Shown piece after piece: positions 16,816 through 24,380 of a DNA stretch of 64,000 nt (position 1 is the first letter of the stretch; the number at the start of each line of letters is the position of its first letter). Made by a program: the position numbers and the translations under genes. The stretch comes from Yoonia sp. R2331. GTDB taxonomy: Bacteria > Pseudomonadota > Alphaproteobacteria > Rhodobacterales > Rhodobacteraceae. The notes beneath the pieces are model-generated. The model saw nothing but the letters and a program-made list of their open reading frames with translations. It had not been told where the DNA came from and did not search any database. The DNA lies in assembly GCF_041103235.1 (NCBI RefSeq), contig NZ_JBGCUN010000001.1:1860001-1924000 (forward strand), read 5' to 3'.

Positions 16816-18132
16816 TTATCGGTCGATCTTGAGGCCACTTGGCACCGACTCTGGGATACCCAATCGCCCGGTGATCGCCGCCGGATCGGTCAGTGCATCG
16901 AGAAAGGCCACTAGCGCCATGATCTCTTCTTCTGACAAGGCCACGGCGTAGCTTTCAGCCGCGTCAGAAATCGCTTCTATTTCAAGCGGTTGATCCATGA
17001 TCTGGGTGTCTTCAACGCTCAACTCTGGCAAGATTGCCTGCGCGGGATCATAGTTTTGCAGCGCCGCAACAGGATCAACATGGTCTCGCAGAAACCCCTG
17101 TAGGGTCGCATGCGCCCCTGCATGCCCGTAAGGCCCTGTCACGCTTACATTTCTCAGCGATGGTGTGCGAAAGGCATAGAGGTCGGCCGGATTACCCGTC
17201 ACCCGAAACCGCCCCTCATCCCGTGCGTGGGTTTCAAAACGCGCAGCCTTTCCCGGCCCAATCTGAGGCACTGCCATCGCGTGGAACTGATGATCGGTCT
17301 GGAACGGCCCGCTATGACAATCCGCGCAACCCGCTGATCCGTAAAACAAATCCTGCCCCCGTTGCGCCGCTTCTGGTAGCGCGCGTTCCCCACGCAGGGC
17401 GGCATCAAAGGGGGACGTATCTGAGCGCCACTCGACTGTCATGAACATTGCAATCGCGTCAGAGATATGTGTGAACGCGATGTCATCAGGCGTTGTGACG
17501 TCAGGATAGACCTCAATGAAATCAGCAGCATATTCAGGAATTCCGGCGACCCGGCGCGCAATGATATCCCATGCACCACCCGGTCCGGTGATCACCCCCT
17601 GCCGCACGGCGGTTGAGACGTCATTTTCGGTATAGTGCCCCGCCATTTCGTCCGGGCTCAACACCGGGAACATCGTTTGGGCGGACAGCAAGCTGGCAAA
17701 TCCCTCTGCCATATCCGCATCCAACGGCGTTCTCAGCCCGCCGGGTTTCGTTGGGTCGACCGCAATCCGCCCATCATGAAAAAGCACGGTGAATTCATGC
17801 GCGCCAAGATTGAACAGCCCCGGTGCGTTTCGGGGGATCCGTTGTTCGGGCATATTGTCAGGGTCTGCGATCCGGTCAGGTCCCAGACCGATGCCACCAT
17901 CACCGAGACCTAGCGATAGCCCGTCTGCCGTGCCATGTTTGGGGTGATGGCAGGTTGCGCAAGCAACCTCTTGATTTCCAGACAAAATAGGATCGTAGAA
18001 CAGCAGTTGCCCCAGCAGCGCTTCATCCATGTTGATCGGGGCATAGGCGGCATCCGTGACGGGCTCCGGCACGGGGTTTGCCAGTGCAGGCTGTGCCAAG
18101 AATACCATGATCCCGATTGCCGTCTTGCGCAT
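16816..18132 (-). CDS. Di-heme cytochrome c peroxidase / MauG-like protein
   Basis: 438 residues with signal peptide MRKTAIGIMVFLAQPALA; the start at 18132 is preceded by GGGGGGA. Two heme c sites: CATCH (EVACATCHHPKHGTADG) and CADCH (AGCADCHSGPFQTDH). Conserved RTPSLRNVSVTGPYGHAG lies downstream. The family reduces peroxide or oxidises protein targets in the periplasm. It is a paralogue of 6572-7879: the same HHPKHG/HHHDHA context, the same LRNVxxTxPYGHxGA block and a matching C-terminus (PESVPSGLKID). Unlike the other copy, its start is intact. Confidence 0.92.
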   Translation of the reverse strand: MRKTAIGIMVFLAQPALANPVPEPVTDAAYAPINMDEALLGQLLFYDPILSGNQEVACATCHHPKHGTADGLSLGLGDGGIGLGPDRIADPDNMPEQRIPRNAPGLFNLGAHEFTVLFHDGRIAVDPTKPGGLRTPLDADMAEGFASLLSAQTMFPVLSPDEMAGHYTENDVSTAVRQGVITGPGGAWDIIARRVAGIPEYAADFIEVYPDVTTPDDIAFTHISDAIAMFMTVEWRSDTSPFDAALRGERALPEAAQRGQDLFYGSAGCADCHSGPFQTDHQFHAMAVPQIGPGKAARFETHARDEGRFRVTGNPADLYAFRTPSLRNVSVTGPYGHAGAHATLQGFLRDHVDPVAALQNYDPAQAILPELSVEDTQIMDQPLEIEAISDAAESYAVALSEEEIMALVAFLDALTDPAAITGRLGIPESVPSGLKIDR

Positions 18133-18223
18133 GTGTGTCCCCCCTTTGCCGGGCCAAGGTGACCTATTGTGACTGGGGCTGCAACGGCGATCCTGGGTTT
18201 GACCTGCGGCATGAAAGCGAATA

Positions 18224-18238
18224 GAACAAAATAGGAAC
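18224..18238. promoter_or_regulatory. LexA (SOS) box upstream of imuA
   Basis: GAAC-AAAATAG-GAAC: an exact GAAC-N7-GAAC direct repeat, the known alphaproteobacterial LexA operator, 17 bases before the imuA start. This predicts DNA-damage induction of the imuA-imuB-dnaE2 cassette. Confidence 0.88.
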
Positions 18239-18255
18239 ATTTAGCTGGTTACTTC

Positions 18256-18912
18256 ATGACACACGATCTTCGCCGTCCCGCCGCCCTTTTGCGCGACCGC
18301 AACGCGCCTGACCGCAGTGACCTGCCCACCCTGTCAGAGGTGTTTGCCGACACCGTGATCGACGGGGCCGTCACCGGCTTTGTCTGTGCGCAGCTGACGG
18401 ATGTGGACCGGCCCGTGTTGTGGGTTCAGGACCGCATCTCGCGGCGCGAAACCGGCAGGCCCTGCCTGGCCGGTCTGCCGGTGCCTTTGCGGATCATCCA
18501 TGTGGATGTCTCAAAACCTGTTGATGTGCTTTGGGCGATGGAACAGGGCCTGCAATGCAATGGCCTGTCCGCGGTACTGGGCGAGGTCTGGGGCGATCCC
18601 GCGGTGCTGGATTTCACCGCCACCAAACGGCTGGCCCTGCGCGCCGAGGCGCAGGCGCGTCCCGCGATTCTGCTGCGCAGGGCAGCCAGCCCGAACCTGT
18701 CTGCCGCGCGCCTGCGCTGGCGCGTCAGCAGCCTGCCCTCTGCACCTGCCCCGGATGATATCCGTGCGCCCGGACGGCCCCTGTGGCGGGCAGAGCTGTT
18801 TCGCGCCCGCTGGCGCACACCCGGTGCATGGGTCGCGCATCATGGTGACGATGGGCTGACGCTTGACCATGCCCGGCCTGCAACAACGCCCGCGTTGCAA
18901 GCCATGGCATGA
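18256..18912 (+). CDS. imuA: ImuA, SOS mutagenesis protein
   Basis: 218 residues. It shows the RecA/SulA-like organisation of ImuA: VDRPVLWVQDRISRRETGRP, then LRIIHVDVSKPVDVLWAMEQ, and LSAVLGEVWGDPAVLDFTATKR. ImuA, ImuB and DnaE2 together carry out error-prone lesion bypass after DNA damage. First gene behind a LexA box and followed by imuB on the same strand. Family identity rests on context as well as these segments. Confidence 0.9.
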   Translation: MTHDLRRPAALLRDRNAPDRSDLPTLSEVFADTVIDGAVTGFVCAQLTDVDRPVLWVQDRISRRETGRPCLAGLPVPLRIIHVDVSKPVDVLWAMEQGLQCNGLSAVLGEVWGDPAVLDFTATKRLALRAEAQARPAILLRRAASPNLSAARLRWRVSSLPSAPAPDDIRAPGRPLWRAELFRARWRTPGAWVAHHGDDGLTLDHARPATTPALQAMA

Positions 18913-18920
18913 CCTGATGT

Positions 18921-18942
18921 CTTCTTCTGGCCAAAAATATCC
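18921..18942 (+). repeat. Copy of 22-base extragenic repeat
   Basis: CTTCTTCTGGCCAAAAATAT followed by CC, in the imuA-imuB gap. A near-identical copy occurs inverted at 20902-20923 in the imuB-dnaE2 gap, and a diverged copy (two changes) at 7883-7904. All three are next to GC-rich, hairpin-prone sequence. Confidence 0.7.
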
Positions 18943-18987
18943 CCGCCGGAGGCTCCCGCCGCAGCCACCCCCCGGACGCCTGCCGCG

Positions 18988-20811
18988 ATGAAACGCATGG
19001 ACCAGCTGCCCGTCCTTGCGTTTCCCACCCCCCCTGCTGCCAAGGACCCCGTGCAGGCCCCGCCTGACGATCTGGCGCACGCGCTCAAGGCGCTGCGCGA
19101 GGCCGAGACCTGGCAACCGCACACCCCAGCACCCGATCCTGCGCCACCACAGACCGACAGCTTTGGCACCGTCGGTGCACCATGCTGGCGCGCAGGCCCC
19201 CGTGCGACAGATCAGGGGGCCGGGCGGGCGGGTGTCGTCGCAGACGCAGTCGCCCCGACCGGACTGGACACCGACCGTGACCCGCTCACACGCCGTATCA
19301 CCAGCATCCACTTGCCTGATTTTGCAATGGAACGCTGGCTGCGGTGGGCCGCGGCCCGAAATGAGGCACCGCCCGATGATCTGCCCGTGATCCTTGCAAC
19401 CGAAGGGCCGCATGGCCCGATCGTGCATGCCTGCACCCGTGCCGCCTGCCTGGCAGGCATCCATGTCGGCGCGCGGGTCGTGGACATGCGCGCGCTCTGC
19501 CCCGAGGCGCAGGTGGCCTATGCCGATACCGGCGGCGATGCGGCCGCTCTCGCGCGGCTGGCGCTCTGGGCGCGGCGCTGGTGCCCCTGGACCGCCACCG
19601 ATGGTGCCGATGGTCTGGTGCTGGACACCACCGGGTCGGATCACCTCTGGGGGGGTGAGGCCGCGATGCTGCGCGAGATCGAGGAAAAGCTGAGCCTGAT
19701 CGGTTTTTCCGCCAACCTTGCCTGCGCGCCCACCCATGGTGCCGCCTGGGCGCTGGCACGGCTGGGCCGGGTCAGGCAGGTTGTGACAGCAGACCGGCTG
19801 GCGCAAGACATCGCACAATTGCCCGCCCGCGCCCTGCGGCTGGATGCTGATACACAATTACTGCTGAAGCGACTGGGCCTGAAAAGCGTGGGCGATCTGG
19901 CCGCTGTCCCCCGGCTGAGCCTCGCGCGCCGTTTCAACCGGGCTGCGTTACCGCAAAACCCGTTGTTACGGCTGGACCAGATGATGGGGCGACTGGCCGA
20001 GCCGGTGAACGCGCCCGAAGATCCCCCCCGGTTCGCCGTGCAGGCGCGGCTGGCGGAACCGGTGCAGGATCCCACCCCACATCTGCCCGCGCTTTGCGCC
20101 GAGCTTTGTGACGGGCTTGATGCGGCAGGTTTTGGCGCGCGGCGGGTCACGGTCACGGTCTTTCGCACCGATGGTGAGGTGCGCGACATCACCGTTACCA
20201 CCGCCCATGCCACACGTGATGCCGACCACATCCAAAGGCTGTTTGATGACAAGCTGGACCGGATCGATCCCGGCTTTGGTTTTGATCTGATCACACTGGG
20301 TGCGGCCCAGATCGAGGCATTGAGCGCGCAGCAAACCCGGCTGGATGGCCAGGCCGACAACGGGGCAGAACTGGCCCGCCTGGTGGACCGCCTCTCCGCC
20401 CGGCTGGGCCCGGGTACTGTGCGCTGCCCCAGTCCGGTGGCAAGCCACGTGCCCGAACGGGCCGAAGACTGGCGCCCGGCCCTGGCCGGCCCGCCACGCC
20501 CGCCACAGCCGCTGCCTGATCGCCCCTTGCGCCTGTTCGATCACCCCGAAGAGGTGCGTGTACTTTATGCCGTGCCTGAAGGGCCACCGGCACAATTCGT
20601 CTGGCGCAAACAGACCCACCGCGCGGTCCGTTTCGCCGGACCGGAACGGATCGCGCCCGAATGGTGGCGCGATATGCCCGGCACCCGACTGCGCGACTAT
20701 TACCGGATTGAGGATGATCGCGGCCGCCGCATCTGGCTTTACCGTGATGGTGTTCTGGATGATGGCCGGGGAGAGACGCCGCGCTGGTTTATCCACGGGG
20801 TATTCGCGTGA
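18988..20811 (+). CDS. imuB: ImuB, Y-family polymerase-like mutagenesis protein
   Basis: 607 residues, longer than typical ImuB because of a proline-rich N-terminal extension of about 100 residues. The Y-family fold starts at TSIHLPDFAMERWL. As known for ImuB, the catalytic acidic residues of DinB are missing (LPDFAMER where active polymerases have a DxD-type site), and DGLVLDTTGSDHLWGGE is the usual ImuB version of the palm motif. ImuB is a non-catalytic adaptor linking ImuA, the beta clamp and DnaE2. A start further inside the extension cannot be excluded. Confidence 0.92.
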   Translation: MKRMDQLPVLAFPTPPAAKDPVQAPPDDLAHALKALREAETWQPHTPAPDPAPPQTDSFGTVGAPCWRAGPRATDQGAGRAGVVADAVAPTGLDTDRDPLTRRITSIHLPDFAMERWLRWAAARNEAPPDDLPVILATEGPHGPIVHACTRAACLAGIHVGARVVDMRALCPEAQVAYADTGGDAAALARLALWARRWCPWTATDGADGLVLDTTGSDHLWGGEAAMLREIEEKLSLIGFSANLACAPTHGAAWALARLGRVRQVVTADRLAQDIAQLPARALRLDADTQLLLKRLGLKSVGDLAAVPRLSLARRFNRAALPQNPLLRLDQMMGRLAEPVNAPEDPPRFAVQARLAEPVQDPTPHLPALCAELCDGLDAAGFGARRVTVTVFRTDGEVRDITVTTAHATRDADHIQRLFDDKLDRIDPGFGFDLITLGAAQIEALSAQQTRLDGQADNGAELARLVDRLSARLGPGTVRCPSPVASHVPERAEDWRPALAGPPRPPQPLPDRPLRLFDHPEEVRVLYAVPEGPPAQFVWRKQTHRAVRFAGPERIAPEWWRDMPGTRLRDYYRIEDDRGRRIWLYRDGVLDDGRGETPRWFIHGVFA

Positions 20812-20830
20812 CCCGCTGTGACCCAAATGC

Positions 20831-20923
20831 GCGCCTGCGGCGCACGCCTTTTTATTGGGTTTGGGGGCGCTGCCCCCGCAGGCCAAAGGCCTGCCCCCCC
20901 GGGATATTTTTAGCCAGAAGAAG
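20831..20923. terminator. Hairpin cluster and repeat copy between imuB and dnaE2
   Basis: GCGCC-TGC-GGCGC (20831-20843) is followed by ACGCCTTTTTATT, a plausible terminator. Then come GGGGGC-GCT-GCCCCC (20863-20877) and GCAGGCC-AAA-GGCCTGC (20878-20894), both perfect, and an inverted copy of the 22-base repeat (20902-20923). The structures may reduce read-through into dnaE2, although no separate LexA box was found there. Confidence 0.55.
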
Positions 20924-20964
20924 ACCCACCCACGATTTTGGCATCACCGCCTCTGGGGGCGGCA

Positions 20965-23900
20965 ATGCCTGAAAACGATCATGCCCATCCCCGCCGGACG
21001 ATCCCCGAGGACGGAGCGTTCCCGCCAAATCCGCCTGCGCCGTTTGTGGAACTGGGGCTTGCCACCTGCTTTTCGTTTCTGCGCGGCGCCTCGGATGCTG
21101 TCGATCTGGTCACCACCGCCTGGTCACTGGGCTATGATCAGATCGGTGTGGCCGACTGGAACTCGATGGCTGGGGTGGTGCGTATTCATACAGAGGCCCA
21201 AAAGACCGGTCTGCACCCGATCATCGGCGCGCGGATCATCCTGACAACCGGAGAGGCATTCTTGGCCTATCCTACAGATCGCGCGGCCTATGGGCGGCTT
21301 TGTGCGCTGCTGTCCAAGGGCAAGAACCGCCGCCCTGACGGGGCGTGGCAGGACAAGGGTATCTGCGAGATTGCACTGGATGATCTGGACCCGCTGGGTC
21401 CCGAGGTTATTCTGATTGCCCTGCCCCCGGATGATCTGCGTGGCTTTGCTCGCCGCTTGCCGCAACTGGCCCGCCGATTGCCCGGCCTGACCCACATCGC
21501 GGCCAGCTATCGCTATCGCTCTGACGACGTGGCGCGGATCAATCAGCTGGACCGGCTCGCCGGCCAGCACAGGCTGGGGCTGCTGGCCACAAACGATGTA
21601 CTTTATCACGCGCCGGCGCGGCGGGCCTTGCAGGATGTGATGACCTGCATCCGCGAAAAGACCACGATCCAAAAAGCCGGGCACCTGCTGGAACCCAATG
21701 CCGAACGGCATCTGAAATCCGCCTCTGAGATGCAGCGCCTGTTTGCCCAATGGCCCCATGCCATTCAGGCCAGCCTTGCCATCGCCAAACGCTGCCAGTT
21801 CAGCCTGTCAGAGCTGAAATACGCATACCCACATGAGATTTTACCAAAGGGGCGCAGCGCGATCGCCCAACTGCGTATCAATACCGCCGCGGGGGCCGCC
21901 ACACGTTACCCCGGCGGTGTGCCGTTACCGGTGCAAGCGGCCCTCGACAAGGAATTGGCGATGATCGCAGACAAGGAGATCGCCAATTACATTCTGACGA
22001 TTGAAAGCATCGTGAAATTCGCACGTTCCAAAGACATCCTGTGTCAGGGGCGCGGGTCGGCGGCGAATTCTGCCGTATGCTATTGCCTTGGCATCACCGC
22101 CGTGGACCCCGCGCAGCATGATTTGCTGTTTGAACGCTTCATCAGCGAAGATCGGGTTGAACCGCCCGATATCGACGTGGATTTTGAACATGAGCGGCGC
22201 GAAGAGGTGATCCAGCACATCTATGATACCTATGGCCGCCACCGCGCAGGACTGTGTGCGACGGTGATCCATTACCGTCCCCGCTCAGCCATCCGCGAGG
22301 TCGGCAAGGTCATGGGGCTATCCGAGGATGTGACCGGTGCGCTGGCCAAGACGGTCTGGGGCAGTTGGGGCAAGGATATCGCTGAAGGCCATGCCGATGA
22401 GGCGGGTGTTGACTTAACCGACCCGCTGATGCGGCGCACCTTGATCGTGGCGCAACAGATGATCGGCATGCCGCGCCATCTGGGACAGCACGTGGGCGGG
22501 TTTATCCTCACTGAAGACGCGCTGACCCATACCGTGCCCATCGGTAATGGCGCGATGCCGGACCGGACATTCATCGAATGGGACAAGGACGACATCGAAG
22601 CGCTTGGCATCTTCAAGGTCGACATTCTGGCCTTGGGGATGCTGACCTGCATCCGCAAGTGCTTTGACCTGATCGCAGCCCACCACGGCGAGACTTGGAC
22701 GCTCGCGACCGTGCCCAAAGAGGACACGCGTGTCTATGACATGCTGTGCAAGGGGGACAGTATCGGTGTTTTTCAGGTCGAAAGCCGCGCACAGATCAAC
22801 ATGCTGCCACGGCTGCGGCCGCGCACCTTTTATGATCTGGTGATCGAGGTGGCAATTGTGCGGCCCGGGCCCATTCAGGGCGACATGGTGCATCCCTATC
22901 TGCGCCGCCGCTCTGGGCAGGAACCGGTGGAATACCCTGCCCCTGCAGCACCGCATGACCCTTCCGAGCTCAAGAACATTCTGGGCCGCACATTGGGCGT
23001 GCCGATCTTTCAGGAACAGGCGATGAAGATCGCGATTGATGCGGCCAAGTTTTCGTCCAAAGAGGCGAACCAGCTGCGCAAGGCGATGGCGACGTTCCGC
23101 AGCAAGGGCAATATCGAGCTGCTTGAGGAAAAGATGGTCGGGCGCATGGTCGAACGCGGTTATGATCCTGATTTTGCCACCCGGTGCTTTGACCAGATCA
23201 AGGGCTTTGGCGAATATGGCTTTCCTGAAAGTCATGCCGCCAGCTTTGCCCAGCTTGTCTATGTCTCAAGTTGGTTGAAGTGCCACTTCCCCGGTGCCTT
23301 TTGTGCTGCCCTGCTGAATTCGCAGCCGATGGGGTTTTATGCCCCCGCACAACTGGTGCGCGATGCGCAGGAACATGGGGAAACGGTACTGCCTGCGGAT
23401 GTGAATTACTCGGACTGGGACAGCACGCTGGAACCTTTGGGTCAGGGCGGTTTTGCGGTGCGGCTGGGGATGCGCCAGATCACTGGCCTGCGCGAGGATA
23501 TCGCGGCCCGGATCATGGACGCGCGTGACGCGCCATATCAGGATATTGCAGACCTCAAGGCACGTACTGGCATCGGGGCGGCTCATATCCGCAGGCTGGC
23601 AGAAGCGGATGCCATGCGGTCCATGTTTGTTGATCGCAGGCAGGCCCTGTGGGAGGCTAAGGGCCTGCGCGATGCCCCTGATCTGCCATTGTTTCAAGGT
23701 GGCACGGACGAAGGTGTCGAGCGCACAGTGCCTTTGCCGGTGATGCCGGTCTGCGAACAAGTGGTGTCGGATTACCAGACGATGCGTCTGTCACTGAAAG
23801 CGCACCCGATGGTGTTCATGCGGAAATCCATGCGCAAACAAGGATTTATAGACACAGCTCAGTTGAAAGACAGCCGCCCCTGGCAAAAAGTCAAGATGGC

Positions 23901-24261
23901 CGGTCTGGTGCTGATCCGGCAAAAACCCGGCACCGCCAAGGGGGTCTGCTTTATCACGATTGAGGATGAGGTTGGCGTTGCCAACATCGTGGTCTGGCCC
24001 AAGGTGATGGAACAGTTCCGCAAGACCGTGATGCAATCCCGGTTGTTGCAGATCGAAGGCTACGTACAGCGCGACGTGGAGATCATCCATGTGATCGCCC
24101 AGTCGCTGACCGACAAATCCGAAGCGCTGCAAAGGTTAGCACCGGATGATCTTGCACCGCCACTGGCGCATGCTGATGAGGTGCGTAAGCCCCTGCCCGC
24201 CCCCAGCAGCCGCCATCCACGCGACGTGCGCATCATTCCCAAAAGCCGGGACTTTCACTGA
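20965..24261 (+). CDS. dnaE2: Error-prone DNA polymerase DnaE2 (ImuC)
   Basis: 1098 residues from the ATG at 20965; an upstream in-frame TTG at 20938 is less likely. The N-terminal PHP domain opens with LATCFSFLRGASDAVDLV. The C-family polymerase core contains RGSAANSAVCYCLGIT and the catalytic aspartates in PPDIDVDFEHERREEVI; FGEYGFPESHAASFAQLVYV is a DnaE2 marker; an OB fold follows (VKMAGLVLIRQKPGTAKGV). It is the catalytic polymerase of the SOS mutasome with ImuA and ImuB. A small hairpin (24286-24300) follows the stop. Confidence 0.96.
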   Translation: MPENDHAHPRRTIPEDGAFPPNPPAPFVELGLATCFSFLRGASDAVDLVTTAWSLGYDQIGVADWNSMAGVVRIHTEAQKTGLHPIIGARIILTTGEAFLAYPTDRAAYGRLCALLSKGKNRRPDGAWQDKGICEIALDDLDPLGPEVILIALPPDDLRGFARRLPQLARRLPGLTHIAASYRYRSDDVARINQLDRLAGQHRLGLLATNDVLYHAPARRALQDVMTCIREKTTIQKAGHLLEPNAERHLKSASEMQRLFAQWPHAIQASLAIAKRCQFSLSELKYAYPHEILPKGRSAIAQLRINTAAGAATRYPGGVPLPVQAALDKELAMIADKEIANYILTIESIVKFARSKDILCQGRGSAANSAVCYCLGITAVDPAQHDLLFERFISEDRVEPPDIDVDFEHERREEVIQHIYDTYGRHRAGLCATVIHYRPRSAIREVGKVMGLSEDVTGALAKTVWGSWGKDIAEGHADEAGVDLTDPLMRRTLIVAQQMIGMPRHLGQHVGGFILTEDALTHTVPIGNGAMPDRTFIEWDKDDIEALGIFKVDILALGMLTCIRKCFDLIAAHHGETWTLATVPKEDTRVYDMLCKGDSIGVFQVESRAQINMLPRLRPRTFYDLVIEVAIVRPGPIQGDMVHPYLRRRSGQEPVEYPAPAAPHDPSELKNILGRTLGVPIFQEQAMKIAIDAAKFSSKEANQLRKAMATFRSKGNIELLEEKMVGRMVERGYDPDFATRCFDQIKGFGEYGFPESHAASFAQLVYVSSWLKCHFPGAFCAALLNSQPMGFYAPAQLVRDAQEHGETVLPADVNYSDWDSTLEPLGQGGFAVRLGMRQITGLREDIAARIMDARDAPYQDIADLKARTGIGAAHIRRLAEADAMRSMFVDRRQALWEAKGLRDAPDLPLFQGGTDEGVERTVPLPVMPVCEQVVSDYQTMRLSLKAHPMVFMRKSMRKQGFIDTAQLKDSRPWQKVKMAGLVLIRQKPGTAKGVCFITIEDEVGVANIVVWPKVMEQFRKTVMQSRLLQIEGYVQRDVEIIHVIAQSLTDKSEALQRLAPDDLAPPLAHADEVRKPLPAPSSRHPRDVRIIPKSRDFH

Positions 24262-24380
24262 ACAAAAGTCAGGCAGATCGGCAAGGTTCCGCCACGGAAC
24301 ACGCTGTGGTTGTCATCTAACCTTTGCAAAATGACGTCAAATCGCCACCATCAGTGTCATTATTTATGGGGGACTATCGG

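Noticed and set aside
18511-19857. A 448-codon open frame on the minus strand across imuA and imuB.
   Set aside because: Rich in Gly, Arg, Cys and His with no domain pattern; it lies opposite two well supported genes.
24286-24300. GTTCCG-CCA-CGGAAC hairpin as a dnaE2 terminator or LexA site.
   Set aside because: No U-tract, and the spacing and orientation do not fit GAAC-N7-GAAC; left as a minor structure.
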